Part shown: one piece after another, positions 44,288-53,337 of the stretch
Position numbering within the stretch: the first letter of the stretch is position 1
How the letters are laid out: the number at the start of each line of letters is the position of its first letter
Assembly: GCA_021324885.1 (NCBI GenBank)
Contig: JAJPIF010000028.1
Span: forward strand, 248,001 to 312,000
Direction of reading: 5' to 3'
DNA length: 64,000 nt
Source of the DNA: Pseudomonadota bacterium
GTDB taxonomy: Bacteria; Desulfobacterota; Binatia; Binatales; Binataceae
The notes under the pieces: model-generated
Database searches by the model: none
Seen by the model: the letters and a program-made list of their open reading frames with translations, nothing else
What the model was told of the DNA's origin: nothing
Translations under genes and position numbers: made by a program

Positions 44288-45514
44288 ATGGCCGACCATC
44301 TGTCCTGCCGCGTGTTGATCGCCGGCGCCGGCCCGGCGGGCTGCGCAGTCGCCTTGTATCTGCTGCAGCGACGGCCCGATCTGAAAGGTCACGTAGTTGC
44401 GCTTGAACGCGGCCGCCATCCGCGGATGAAGGTTTGCGCCGGTGGTCTGATTCCTAAAACCATACAGGCACTGGCTGAACTCGACTTGCCCCTGGACGTT
44501 CCCGCGGTCAGCGTTCGCCGTGGAATCGCCAGGACCGAAGTCGGCGAAGTTGACTATTTAGGCAGCGGGGTTCTTTGCACGGTCGTGCGGCGCGACCAGT
44601 TCGACGCGCGTCTGGCGCGGGCGGCCAGCGAGGCTGGATTGCGCTTGGTCGAAAACTGCCGCGTGGTGGATGTCGAAACATCCGATAGCGGCGTTCTCGT
44701 ACACACCACGGACGGTGATTTCGCAGCAGAGATCCTGGTCGGCGCAGACGGGTCTGGCAGCAGGGTGCGTGATTCACTCTTCCGGCGGGACCAGCAATGG
44801 GTCGGACGCGCTCTGATGCTAGATGTGCCAGTGTCATCGAGATGCCTCGACAATTTTGCGCAAACTCCATACATTTTCGATTTCACCTGCGTCGCCGCCG
44901 GGATTAGTGGCTATTCATGGTCGTTCCCCTGTCTCATCGAGGGCCGACCGCACCTTAATGTGGGCATCTATGACCAGCATCCGGGCAGAGCCGTCGTGCC
45001 CGGCGAGCACAAGGCGGATCTGCTCGACGGCTTGGCCGCTGCCTTTCCGCAGTTGCCGATCCCCTCAACGCATCGTCGCGGGTACAAGGCGTTTCCCATC
45101 CGCTGGTACGCGCCTGAGCAAAGTTTTGTGCGTGGCCGCGTGCTTTTGGCCGGCGACGCCGCCGGGGTCGATCCGCTGATGGGCGAGGGGATTTCCTATG
45201 CGTTTGAACATGGAAAACTGGCCGCGCAGGCGATTGATGATTTTCTGTCGGGCAAACCGACCGCATTGGCGGATTACGACCGCGCGCTCCATCATGGCGC
45301 GGTCGCGCGCAAGCTGCGGCGGCTGAGCTTCGCGGCGCGACGCTTTTACGGCCCCCGGCACAAGCTGTATTTTCGCCTGGCCTCCCTCAGTCGCGGCACC
45401 CAACGAATCGGTATCGACTGGTATAATGGCGTTGACAATCTCGACGAGGCCCCGGTAAGTTCGCTGCTCGCTCGTTGGGCCAAGGCGGTTCTATTGCGCA
45501 CTCCCATGGGCTAG
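44288..45514 (+). CDS. Geranylgeranyl reductase-family FAD-dependent oxidoreductase
   Basis: A 408-aa flavoprotein. It has the Rossmann FAD motif GAGPAGCAVALYLL, KVCAGGLIP (family Cys), GADGSGSRVR and GDAAGVDPLMGEGISYAFEHG, the pattern of geranylgeranyl reductases that saturate isoprenoid chains of lipids, quinones or chlorophyll. In a non-phototroph a role in lipid or quinone side-chain reduction is likely. It is followed after 97 bases by a thiolase. Confidence 0.88.
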   Translation: MADHLSCRVLIAGAGPAGCAVALYLLQRRPDLKGHVVALERGRHPRMKVCAGGLIPKTIQALAELDLPLDVPAVSVRRGIARTEVGEVDYLGSGVLCTVVRRDQFDARLARAASEAGLRLVENCRVVDVETSDSGVLVHTTDGDFAAEILVGADGSGSRVRDSLFRRDQQWVGRALMLDVPVSSRCLDNFAQTPYIFDFTCVAAGISGYSWSFPCLIEGRPHLNVGIYDQHPGRAVVPGEHKADLLDGLAAAFPQLPIPSTHRRGYKAFPIRWYAPEQSFVRGRVLLAGDAAGVDPLMGEGISYAFEHGKLAAQAIDDFLSGKPTALADYDRALHHGAVARKLRRLSFAARRFYGPRHKLYFRLASLSRGTQRIGIDWYNGVDNLDEAPVSSLLARWAKAVLLRTPMG

Positions 45515-45611
45515 ATTAACTATCGTGGCGTCGGACTTTGTCTGCCGCTGGTTGACCTTCCAGGATCAGCCGGGGCGTGCGGGCGAGCCCTGGTCTTGGG
45601 AGGTTCCAATT

Positions 45612-46790
45612 ATGCGTAAGGCCGTTATAGCGAGTGCGGTACGTACCGCAGTCGGCACCTTCGGAGGAGCTTTCGCCTCGACCCCTGCCACCGAGCTTGG
45701 GGCGATCGTGGTCCGGGAGGCTATCAGGCGGGCAGGTATTGATCCCGCGATGGTCGATGAGGTGATCCTCGGTAATGTTTTGCCCGGCGGCCTCGGACTT
45801 AATCCCGCGCGAGTCTCGGCTCTGGCTGCCGGAGTGCCCAAGGAGGTTAGCTCATTCACCATTAACAAGGCGTGCGGTTCGGGGCTCAAAGCCGTGGCCT
45901 TGGCGGCCAGCGCGGTGTGCTGTGGCGAATCTGACGCCGTCGTTGCGGGCGGCATGGAAAACATGACGCTGGCGCCTTACCTGCTGAAGAAAGCCCGGTT
46001 CGGCTACCGGATGGGCAACGATCAGATTTTCGACAGCATGATTGCCGACGGTCTGAACTGCCCGATTACGCTGGTGCACATGGGTGTAACTGCCGAGAAT
46101 ATCGCGGCCCGCTACGGCATCAGCCGGCGCGAGCAGGATGAATTCGCGGCGGAAAGCCAGGCGAAATATTTTGCCGCCCAGCGCGCCGGCAAGTTCAAAG
46201 CTGAAATTGCCGCCGTAGAGATCAAACGCGGCAAGGAAACCGTTTTGTTCGAGGTCGATGAGCATCCCCGTGAAACCCGCGCCGACCAAATCGCCAACCT
46301 CAGGCCCGCATTCAAGCCGGACGGAACGGTAACGCCCGCCAATTCTTCGGGAATCAACGACGGGGCGAGCGCGGTGGTTGTGATGGCGCGCGAGAAGGCG
46401 ATCGAGTTGGGCTTGAAGCCGCTGGCTACCATCCGTTCATTCGCCTCCGCCGGAGTCGATCCGGCTTACATGGGAATGGGACCGGTGCCGGCGGTGGAGA
46501 AAGCCCTTAGACTGGCCGGCCTTCGGCGCGAGGATGTCGGCCTGTGGGAGCTTAACGAAGCTTTTGCCGCCCAGTCATTGGGTGTGCTGCGTGAGCTGAA
46601 AGTGCCGCGCGAACGGGTTAACGTCAACGGCGGCGCCATCGCGATCGGCCATCCAGTGGGCGCCAGCGGAGCGCGAATTCTGACCACGCTTCTGTTTGCC
46701 ATGGTCGACCGTCGGGAGAATCTTGGCGTTGCCACCTTGTGTATCGGCGGCGGTCAGGGAATTGCGATGGTGGTAGAGCGGGAGGATTGA
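45612..46790 (+). CDS. Acetyl-CoA C-acetyltransferase (thiolase)
   Basis: The 392-aa enzyme has active residues Cys88 (NKACGSGLK), His347 (GHPVGASG) and Cys377 (LCIGGGQG), and the substrate-loop region typical of biosynthetic thiolases. It condenses two acetyl-CoA to acetoacetyl-CoA, or works in the reverse direction in beta-oxidation. gggagg sits before ATG 45612; the frame runs 29 codons further upstream without support. It could feed the PHA synthase operon, although an acetoacetyl-CoA reductase is not next to it. Confidence 0.95.
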   Translation: MRKAVIASAVRTAVGTFGGAFASTPATELGAIVVREAIRRAGIDPAMVDEVILGNVLPGGLGLNPARVSALAAGVPKEVSSFTINKACGSGLKAVALAASAVCCGESDAVVAGGMENMTLAPYLLKKARFGYRMGNDQIFDSMIADGLNCPITLVHMGVTAENIAARYGISRREQDEFAAESQAKYFAAQRAGKFKAEIAAVEIKRGKETVLFEVDEHPRETRADQIANLRPAFKPDGTVTPANSSGINDGASAVVVMAREKAIELGLKPLATIRSFASAGVDPAYMGMGPVPAVEKALRLAGLRREDVGLWELNEAFAAQSLGVLRELKVPRERVNVNGGAIAIGHPVGASGARILTTLLFAMVDRRENLGVATLCIGGGQGIAMVVERED

Positions 46791-46851
46791 GTTCCGGAGG
46801 GTGATTGCTCGCGATCGCGGCCGCGCTTGAAACGCGCAAACCGCCGTAAAA

Positions 46852-47214
46852 GTGGCGCAGTTGAAGAGAAAAAAGCAAAGTAGAGGACTCTGGTTTCTGA
46901 TGTTGGCCGCGCTTACTCTGCTGATCGCGGGGTTTGTCGCGCGGCACGAGATTCCCAATCTGATGCAGCAGGCAGGTGAATCGCCGGCGCGGCCTGCGCA
47001 GGCCGATACCGGGAACCGCGACCCCACAGGCGCAATGTCAGACTATCATCCTCCCAGCCGTCTTTATGCCGGCACCAGTGAAACCCAACCCAAAGGGATG
47101 GAGCCGCAGTCCCCGCCTGGTTGGAGCGGGGGGTCCGCCAACCAGCCGCACGAGCACATAACCGATTCCGAACGCGAACAGCTTAACAAGCTTATCCAGG
47201 AAAAGGCGCGCTGA
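46852..47214 (+). CDS. Membrane-anchored small protein, unknown
   Basis: A 120-aa frame from GTG: a basic N-terminus (QLKRKKQSRG), one membrane helix (LWFLMLAALTLLIAGFVA) and a polar Pro/Ser/Gln-rich tail (PPGWSGGSANQPHEH) ending in a short charged helix. No family recognised and no clear ribosome-binding site. It lies between a thiolase and a BtuF-like gene on the same strand. Confidence 0.5.
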   Translation: MAQLKRKKQSRGLWFLMLAALTLLIAGFVARHEIPNLMQQAGESPARPAQADTGNRDPTGAMSDYHPPSRLYAGTSETQPKGMEPQSPPGWSGGSANQPHEHITDSEREQLNKLIQEKAR

Positions 47215-47245
47215 AAGGGCGCGGAGGCGGGGTGGGACGGGGCAG

Positions 47246-48079
47246 ATGGAGTGTCGCGACGAACTGGGTTTTGCGCTGGAATTGGATCATCCGCCGCGGC
47301 GGATCGTCTCGCTGGTCCCCAGCATCACAGAGACGCTTTTTGCTCTTGGGCTGGATCGGCAAATCGTCGGCGTGACGAAATTCTGTGTCGAACCGGCCGA
47401 CGCGGTTGATGCCGTGACCAAAATTGGCGGCACCAAGAACCCCGACCTGCGCGCGATTGCGGCACTGCAGCCCGATCTGGTGATTGCCAACGCCGAGGAG
47501 AACCGCCGCCAGGACATTGAACGGATGCGCGCCCGCGGCTTGAGAGTTTTTGTCACCTATCCGAGGACCGTCTCCGGCGCCCTGCAATCAATCCTGGGGT
47601 TGGGACGCGTTACTCATCGTGACAGCCAGGCGGCTGGGCTGGCGCGCGAGGTCGTGCGCGTGGTCAGCGTAATCGAGACCTCGCTGGGGATCTGGAACAA
47701 GCTCAGATTGCGGGTGTTCTGCCCGATCTGGAAAAAGCCCTGGATGACCTTCAACGAAGACACCTACGCTCACGACGTGCTCAGGCTGCTGGGATTTCTC
47801 AACATCTTCGCCGACTCTGCCGATCGCTATCCGCGCATCACCCTGGAGGAAGCGCTCGATCGCCGTCCACAGGTGGTGCTGCTGCCCGACGAACCCTATG
47901 AGTTCGGCGAGTCCGACATGGCCGAACTTAAGGCTGAATTGCCCTCCGGCTTGAGCAGAAGAATCATGCTGGTCAGCGGCCGCGACCTGCATTGGTACGG
48001 CGTCCGCATGATCACAGGCCTGCCGGAGCTGGCCCGGCGATTGGGCCGCCTGCGCGCTTCCGTAACCGCCGCGGGCTAA
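47246..48079 (+). CDS. BtuF-like helical-backbone metal receptor protein
   Basis: The 277-aa product has the fold of periplasmic vitamin B12/metal-binding proteins: RIVSLVPSITETLFALGL, GVTKFCVEPADAV, GGTKNPDLRAIAALQPDLVIAN and a long linking helix. It has no signal peptide and begins directly with the first domain, so it may be cytoplasmic; such unanchored members are common and their ligand is not known. A small 81-aa gene follows after 19 bases. Confidence 0.83.
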   Translation: MECRDELGFALELDHPPRRIVSLVPSITETLFALGLDRQIVGVTKFCVEPADAVDAVTKIGGTKNPDLRAIAALQPDLVIANAEENRRQDIERMRARGLRVFVTYPRTVSGALQSILGLGRVTHRDSQAAGLAREVVRVVSVIETSLGIWNKLRLRVFCPIWKKPWMTFNEDTYAHDVLRLLGFLNIFADSADRYPRITLEEALDRRPQVVLLPDEPYEFGESDMAELKAELPSGLSRRIMLVSGRDLHWYGVRMITGLPELARRLGRLRASVTAAG

Positions 48080-48098
48080 GACGCTCGCCTTTGGAATC

Positions 48099-48344
48099 GT
48101 GCAGATCAGTTTCATCGTTCAAGGGCTGTCTGAAGGGAAAACGATCGCGGCCGATGCGCGTGACGAAGTTCTGCTCGCGTTGGCCGAGCGCGGTTTCAAC
48201 CATCCGCGTTTCGACGCCGGAGCGCAGGTCTTCAGCGTCGAGATTGAACCGGGACTTCATTCCTTCGCCGACGTACGGCGCACGATCGGACTCCTGGGCA
48301 AACGCAAGGCTCGATTGTACCTTGCGGTGGTTATGAGCCCTTAA
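48099..48344 (+). CDS. Small protein of unknown function (81 aa)
   Basis: A GTG-start frame 19 bases after the BtuF-like gene. It reads as a small alpha/beta domain (QISFIVQGLSEG, DEVLLALAERGF, DVRRTIGLLGKRKARLYL) with no recognised family or signal peptide. Tight spacing suggests co-transcription. Confidence 0.5.
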   Translation: MQISFIVQGLSEGKTIAADARDEVLLALAERGFNHPRFDAGAQVFSVEIEPGLHSFADVRRTIGLLGKRKARLYLAVVMSP

Positions 48345-48531
48345 TCAATTTCGCTTACGCTTTTGACCTTGACCAGTGCCGATTGCGCTGCAGATGGTGG
48401 CCCAATTTTGTCGGCCATTGTTCCGCCTCCGGCCTTTGCGATAGCGTACGGTCAACCGGTCTGATTTAATCGGCGCATTTTGCGCTATTGAACTGCAGGG
48501 TAAACCCAGTCAGCACTGGAGGATGCACAGG

Positions 48532-49419
48532 ATGAAAGTCGGCGTGTCGGTGTTTGCCAACGAACGAACAGCCAGGCCTGAGCTGATGTTTCGCAGAGTT
48601 GAGGAGCTTGGCTTTGACGCCCTGATCGTGCCCGAGCATGCGATAATCCCGGTCAAGCATCGGACCCCATACCCGGCTGGCGGCGGTGAGATTCCGGACT
48701 GGTACTCCCACATCCCCGATCCCTTTGTGCTGATGGGGATCGCAGCAGCGGTCACCAGCCGCATCAAGCTGATGACCGGTATCTGCCTGGTCCCGGAGCA
48801 CAACCCGCTGGTGCTGGCCAAGCAGGTGGCGACGGTGGATTATTTTTCAAACGGCCGTGTCTGGTTTGGAATCGGCGCCGGATGGCTGGCGGACGAAAGT
48901 GAAATCATGGGCGTGGAGTTTGCCAAACGCTGGCCGATGACGCGCGAATATATCCGGGCGATGAAGGAGCTGTGGACCAAACCCGAGGCCAGCTTCGAGG
49001 GCAAATACGTGAAGTTCCCGGCGGTCAGGAGTTATCCCAAGCCCGCCCAGAAGCCCCATCCCCCGGTACTGATCGGAGCCAACGGCGGTTCCAAAGGCCC
49101 GCAGCGCGTGTTGCGCGACGTGGTCGAGATCGGCGACGGATGGATGCCGCTGCGGCTCAAGCCCGCGCAACTCGCCGCTTCAGTAGAGATCCTGAAGAAG
49201 CTGTGCGCCGAATCGGGCCGCGACTTCAGCAAATTGGACATCACCATGTTCCGCCCATTCGAGCACGACGACGTCCGGCGCACCTATGAAGAATACGAGG
49301 CTGCGGGATGTCATCGGATTGTCGTCGGGACCGAAGCGCTTTATCGCAAAGGCGTGGCGCTGGAACCCGCCACCTGGGAAAAAGAACTGGAAGACCTTGC
49401 CCGGCGTTACTTAGTGTGA
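48532..49419 (+). CDS. LLM-class F420-dependent-type oxidoreductase
   Basis: A 295-aa luciferase-like enzyme (MKVGVSVFANE, DALIVPEHAI, RIKLMTGICLVPEHNP, NGRVWFGIGAGWLADE, VLIGANGGSKGPQRVL), closely related in pattern to the enzyme at 26004. Likely uses F420 or FMN for oxidation of an organic substrate. ATG 48532 with ggagg nine bases upstream is preferred to ATG 48523, which overlaps that signal. Confidence 0.88.
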   Translation: MKVGVSVFANERTARPELMFRRVEELGFDALIVPEHAIIPVKHRTPYPAGGGEIPDWYSHIPDPFVLMGIAAAVTSRIKLMTGICLVPEHNPLVLAKQVATVDYFSNGRVWFGIGAGWLADESEIMGVEFAKRWPMTREYIRAMKELWTKPEASFEGKYVKFPAVRSYPKPAQKPHPPVLIGANGGSKGPQRVLRDVVEIGDGWMPLRLKPAQLAASVEILKKLCAESGRDFSKLDITMFRPFEHDDVRRTYEEYEAAGCHRIVVGTEALYRKGVALEPATWEKELEDLARRYLV

Positions 49420-49463
49420 TTCATCTGTTGCGTCTCCAATTTGTCCGAGTGGAGGGTGGACTT

Positions 49464-49493
49464 GATAGTGCCTGATACCCTTCAGGCACTATC
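49464..49493. terminator. Hairpin between convergent LLM and arsM genes
   Basis: Perfect 12-base arms (gatagtgcctga and its complement) around a 6-base loop, 45 bases after the LLM stop. No T run follows, so the terminator call is tentative. Confidence 0.45.
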
Positions 49494-49614
49494 GCGGACT
49501 TGCCCTTTTGCAAACCTGGATTTGTGCCATAAAGTTTCAGTCCCTCTCTCTCCATGCGTTTGCACGCCTAAAGAGAAAGGGGACAAGGCACCGGGATGAA
49601 TCTCCATCCTGCTT

Positions 49615-50778
49615 CTAACTGCAGCAGCCCTCTGGGCCGCAGCAGGCACCGTTAGCGGCGCTGGTGGCGCGATACTCCCGCCCTTTGGTTTCGCGCGGAT
49701 GGCGTACGCTGTCGCGCGAGCAATCAAACGGCCGCGCGTCGGCCAGCGCAATCGGCTCAAGCGGCGGCACTGCTATAATCGCGCTGGCGTAGGGCTCCGA
49801 CGTGTAGATACGATAAGTCTTCTCGCACACCGCCATCGGCTGGCCGCGCACCAGCGTGTGCCCGTCATCGTCTTCGACCTTGCGCCATGGACCGCGGTAA
49901 ATCACGGCATGATTGCAGTCCCAGCACGGGCCTTCCTTGCCCTTCATGGCACGGACTGTGATCGATCGGAACTCGATTCCCTCCACGGTGCGCCATGGCT
50001 GGGCGTCGCGCTTGATGATCTCGATACCGTAAAAGCCCGCCTGCTCAAATGCGGCCAGAAAGGCGCCCTGTTCCATCGCCCCCGAGACGCATCCGCTCCA
50101 CAAATCGGGATCGTTGCGCAGATGTTCGGGGACCGGTTCGTCGCTCACGACATCGGAAATGACCGCGCGGCCGCCGCGCTTGAGCACCCGGTACGCCTCC
50201 TGGAAAATGAGCGGCTTGCTGGATTCGCGCACCAGGTTGAGCACGCAATTGGAGATGACCACGTCGACGCTGGCATCGGCGACCAGCGGCGCGGCGTGGC
50301 GCTGAGCCCGGATAAATTCATTGAGCCGATCAAGACCATCGGTATCCACGATCGGATTGCGCCGCAGCCACTCATCCACGGCGTCAAGATCTGTGCGCAA
50401 ATCCTCGATTTTCCCGCGACGAAACTCGACGTTGGCAAAGCCCAGCTTCGCACTAACCTGGGGCATGCTGCGGCGGGCCAGCCCGAGCATTTCGCTGTTC
50501 GTATCGATTCCAATCACGCGGCCCTGCGGACCCACGATCTGCGCCGCGATGAAACAGGCCTTGCCCGCGCCGGATCCCAGGTCGAGCACATGCTCGCCGG
50601 GCGCAATATCGCGGGTGGGGTCGCCGCATCCGTAGTCGCGCTCCAAAACCTCGGGCGGAATGGCGTCAAGGTAGCGTGTATCATACTGGACCGGACAACA
50701 CAGCGCGTCCACCCGCCGGGTCGCGCCCTGCGAGTAGCGTTCACGTACCGCTTTTTCGACGTCGAAAGACTCCATCAT
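49615..50778 (-). CDS. arsM: Arsenite methyltransferase ArsM (arsenosugar-type)
   Basis: SAM-dependent methyltransferase of 387 aa that methylates As(III). It has the start VRERYSQGA, ALCCPVQYD, VLDLGSGAGKACFIAAQ (SAM motif I), SNCVLNL, LWSGCVSGA and a Cys-rich end (NGACCGPEGCCS). The additional C-terminal half (EGIEFRSITV, AVIYRGPWRKV, KPFDCSR-like RPFDCSRDS) matches the longer ArsM subgroup tied to arsenosugar synthesis. No ArsS or arsR/arsB gene is visible nearby. aaaggag precedes two adjacent ATGs (50778 and 50775). Confidence 0.9.
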   Translation of the reverse strand: MMESFDVEKAVRERYSQGATRRVDALCCPVQYDTRYLDAIPPEVLERDYGCGDPTRDIAPGEHVLDLGSGAGKACFIAAQIVGPQGRVIGIDTNSEMLGLARRSMPQVSAKLGFANVEFRRGKIEDLRTDLDAVDEWLRRNPIVDTDGLDRLNEFIRAQRHAAPLVADASVDVVISNCVLNLVRESSKPLIFQEAYRVLKRGGRAVISDVVSDEPVPEHLRNDPDLWSGCVSGAMEQGAFLAAFEQAGFYGIEIIKRDAQPWRTVEGIEFRSITVRAMKGKEGPCWDCNHAVIYRGPWRKVEDDDGHTLVRGQPMAVCEKTYRIYTSEPYASAIIAVPPLEPIALADARPFDCSRDSVRHPRETKGREYRATSAANGACCGPEGCCS

Positions 50779-50946
50779 CGTCTCCTTTCCCGGCCTTATC
50801 GCCAAAGGTGGGAACGCATCTCAAATTGTCGCCAGTTTGCGATCTCCTGTCCATGCCTGTTGTGCGCAATGCGCTTTACAACGACAGCGCGATAATTTAG
50901 ATGGAAATCGCCGCACGATTGCGCTCACTCAAACCGGAGGTGAAGC

Positions 50947-51876
50947 ATGGCGCTTGATCCGCAGGTAAAAGCGATTCTCGACCAGATGGCGAGTTTGCCT
51001 CGTTTCGAGGAACTGTCGGTCGCGGACGCGCGCAAGCAGACAATCGAGCGCGCCGCCGCGGGCCGGCTGCCGACGCTGCCGGTCGCTTCAGTTGTGAATC
51101 GAACCGTCCCCGGACCCGGCGGCGATTTGCCCGTGCGCATCTACACGCCCAATGGCAGCGGTCCGTTCCCGCTGATGGTGTTCTTTCATGGCAGCGGCTT
51201 CGTGGTGTGCAATCTCGATACCCACGACGGCACCTGCCGCAATCTGTGCAGCGCGGCCGGATGTGTCGTCGTCTCGGTCGATTACCGGCTGGCGCCGGAG
51301 AACAAATTCCCCGCCGGCGTTGACGATTGTTACCAGGCCACCAAGTGGGCGGCGGCGCATGCGTGGGAACTTAATGCGAACAGCGCGCGGATCGTCGTCG
51401 CGGGCGACAGCGCGGGAGGAAATCTGGCTGCGGTCGTGGCGCTGATGGTTCGCGACCAGGGCGGTCCGGCGCTGCGCGGCCAGTTGATGATCTACCCGGT
51501 GACCGACTACTACAAGCCAGGCCATCCTTCGTACGTCGACAATGCCGAAGGCTACGGACTGACTGCGGCCGGCATGCGATGGTTCTGGGGCCATTACCTC
51601 AACGACGAGGCCGAAGCCGACAATCCTTACGTGTCGCCGCTGCGCGCCGCCAACCTGCGCGGGCTCCCGCCAGCGTTGATCATCACGGCGGAATACGACG
51701 TCCTGCGTGATGAAGGCGAGCGCTACGGCCAGCGGCTGGCCGAAGCCGGTGTGCCCACCAGGGTCACCCGCTACGACGGGATGCATCATGGGTTCTTCCA
51801 GATGTATGGTCTGGTGGATAAGGCCAAACAAGCGCTGGAGGAGGTCGCCGCCTGGCTCAAGGAGCGCTTCACCTGA
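50947..51876 (+). CDS. HSL-family alpha/beta hydrolase (esterase)
   Basis: A 309-aa carboxylesterase of the hormone-sensitive-lipase family: oxyanion motif HGSGF (variant of HGGG) near residue 79, nucleophile Ser155 in GDSAGG, Asp251 in EYDVLRDE and His281 in MHHGF. It hydrolyses short acyl esters or lactones in the cytoplasm. accggagg stands 8 bases before ATG. It is divergent from arsM across 168 bases. Confidence 0.93.
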   Translation: MALDPQVKAILDQMASLPRFEELSVADARKQTIERAAAGRLPTLPVASVVNRTVPGPGGDLPVRIYTPNGSGPFPLMVFFHGSGFVVCNLDTHDGTCRNLCSAAGCVVVSVDYRLAPENKFPAGVDDCYQATKWAAAHAWELNANSARIVVAGDSAGGNLAAVVALMVRDQGGPALRGQLMIYPVTDYYKPGHPSYVDNAEGYGLTAAGMRWFWGHYLNDEAEADNPYVSPLRAANLRGLPPALIITAEYDVLRDEGERYGQRLAEAGVPTRVTRYDGMHHGFFQMYGLVDKAKQALEEVAAWLKERFT

Positions 51877-52201
51877 TCGGTTCAGCCGGCCGGGCAAGCG
51901 ACGAGCGCAGCGGCGCATCGCGCGTCAGGGGAGCAAACCGGCTTAACCTGCGTAAAAATTCGAATATGCATTTACCACCGGCTGCAGCCCACCGCGACCG
52001 GTGCACACTGAATCCATCCGTGGACTCAACTGAAGCAAGCCGCCTTTCCCGTCTTTGGATTTTCATAGCTTCCAGACCTTACGGTATTTTCCACATTTGA
52101 AGCCCGATAGCTATTTCGATGATCTCTCGGTGCGCCTCCACTACAATGTGATTGCTGAGTGAGGAACGCAGTTTCAATTCGACAAAATCTGGAGGAAGAA
52201 G
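51877..52201. other. Intergenic region before the BON gene
   Basis: No gene or clear promoter was found. The last bases carry the ggaggaag ribosome-binding sequence. Confidence 0.45.
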
Positions 52202-52609
52202 ATGAGACCGCAGACGATCTCAATTCTGGTCGTGACGGGATTGGTCGCGTGCTCAATGGCGGTTCCGGGGTTGATTGGAGCACAGCAAAGTGCCGCCCGC
52301 CAGGAAATGCAATCGAGTGAAAGTAACGCCAAAAACGGTCGGGTTGAACAATCCGCAAAACATTTGTATCGCGCTACCCGGGACGAAGCCGAGGATGCCG
52401 CGATGACGACCCAGATCAAAACAGATTTGTTGAAAGACAAGGCCACAAGAACCTTCAGCATCCACGTCAAGTCCAATCAAGGGCTGATAACGCTTACCGG
52501 ACATGTCGATTCTGCGCAGACCGCGGCCCGCGCCCAAAGTATCGCGGCACACGTCAGCGGGGTGCAGTCGGTTAAGAACGAACTGACCTGGCCTAAGACG
52601 GAGCAATAA
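52202..52609 (+). CDS. BON-domain periplasmic protein
   Basis: The 135-aa protein has a signal peptide, a Gln/Ser-rich linker and one BON domain (MTTQIKTDLLKDKAT, LITLTGHVDS, VSGVQSVKNEL). BON domains bind phospholipid membranes; OsmY-type relatives protect the envelope under stress. Confidence 0.85.
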   Translation: MRPQTISILVVTGLVACSMAVPGLIGAQQSAARQEMQSSESNAKNGRVEQSAKHLYRATRDEAEDAAMTTQIKTDLLKDKATRTFSIHVKSNQGLITLTGHVDSAQTAARAQSIAAHVSGVQSVKNELTWPKTEQ

Positions 52610-52786
52610 TCTTCCCGCTTCAGACCTGGAGGATTTGCTATTGCATCAGCCGATCAGGATGCGCCAATAGCGCTTCTGTTCAGTGGGGCGGGCGCGACGA
52701 CGCCGGCCCCGCTGAACCACTGTCACGAATCGGAATTCAGAAAGCAGCCAATGTCCCAGGCTCCCAGACGGGCGCGGACACGGCCC

Positions 52787-53182
52787 TTAGCCAGCCTGCA
52801 GAAACTCTACAATGTTGCCGTCCGGATCGTTGACCATTGCCATGATAGTGCCCGGGCGGCCCTCCGAAGGCGGCACCAACAGTTTGACTCCCTTGCTTTC
52901 GAGCTGGCTGACCAGTGCGCGCAAGTCGTTTACGTGAATCGTGAAATACCTAAGGCCGAAGCCGCGTCCCGGTCCCCCACCAACCGGCTTACCTTCAGGC
53001 TCGCGATCCATTTTGATCAGTTTGATCAGACTGCTTCCACACAGCAGACGATACATCCGCCCGCCGCGGACTTCCATTTCACCTTCGTCTTTCATCCCCA
53101 GCATATCGCGGTAGAAAGCGAGCGACTTTGCCGGGTCGGATATCACGACACCCAAATCAATTGAATCCTTGGATAGCTTCAC
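52787..53182 (-). CDS. VOC/glyoxalase-fold protein
   Basis: A single VOC domain of 131 aa (SIDLGVVISDPAKSLAFYRDM, LRYFTIHVNDLRALV, GTIMAMVNDPDGNIVEFLQ). The final Glu (VEF) is the usual metal ligand. Substrate unknown. The GTG at 53182 is chosen because ggagg lies 8 bases upstream; GTG 53197 would add five residues. Confidence 0.85.
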   Translation of the reverse strand: MKLSKDSIDLGVVISDPAKSLAFYRDMLGMKDEGEMEVRGGRMYRLLCGSSLIKLIKMDREPEGKPVGGGPGRGFGLRYFTIHVNDLRALVSQLESKGVKLLVPPSEGRPGTIMAMVNDPDGNIVEFLQAG

Positions 53183-53337
53183 GTCGATGGCCTCCACTCC
53201 AGTCGCTTCGCTTTATCATACAGCGCGTCTCGCTGGACAGGGCCATCGCGCCTGACCGAGCTGTTAGCGTCGCCCAATGCGCATCCGCTCGAAGCTGGCT
53301 AGATGCACTGGTAATTGCGGTGATCTAAATTGGAGTG

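Noticed and set aside
49699-50895. A 398-codon plus-strand frame
   Set aside because: It is antisense to arsM, whose motifs and ribosome-binding site are clear.
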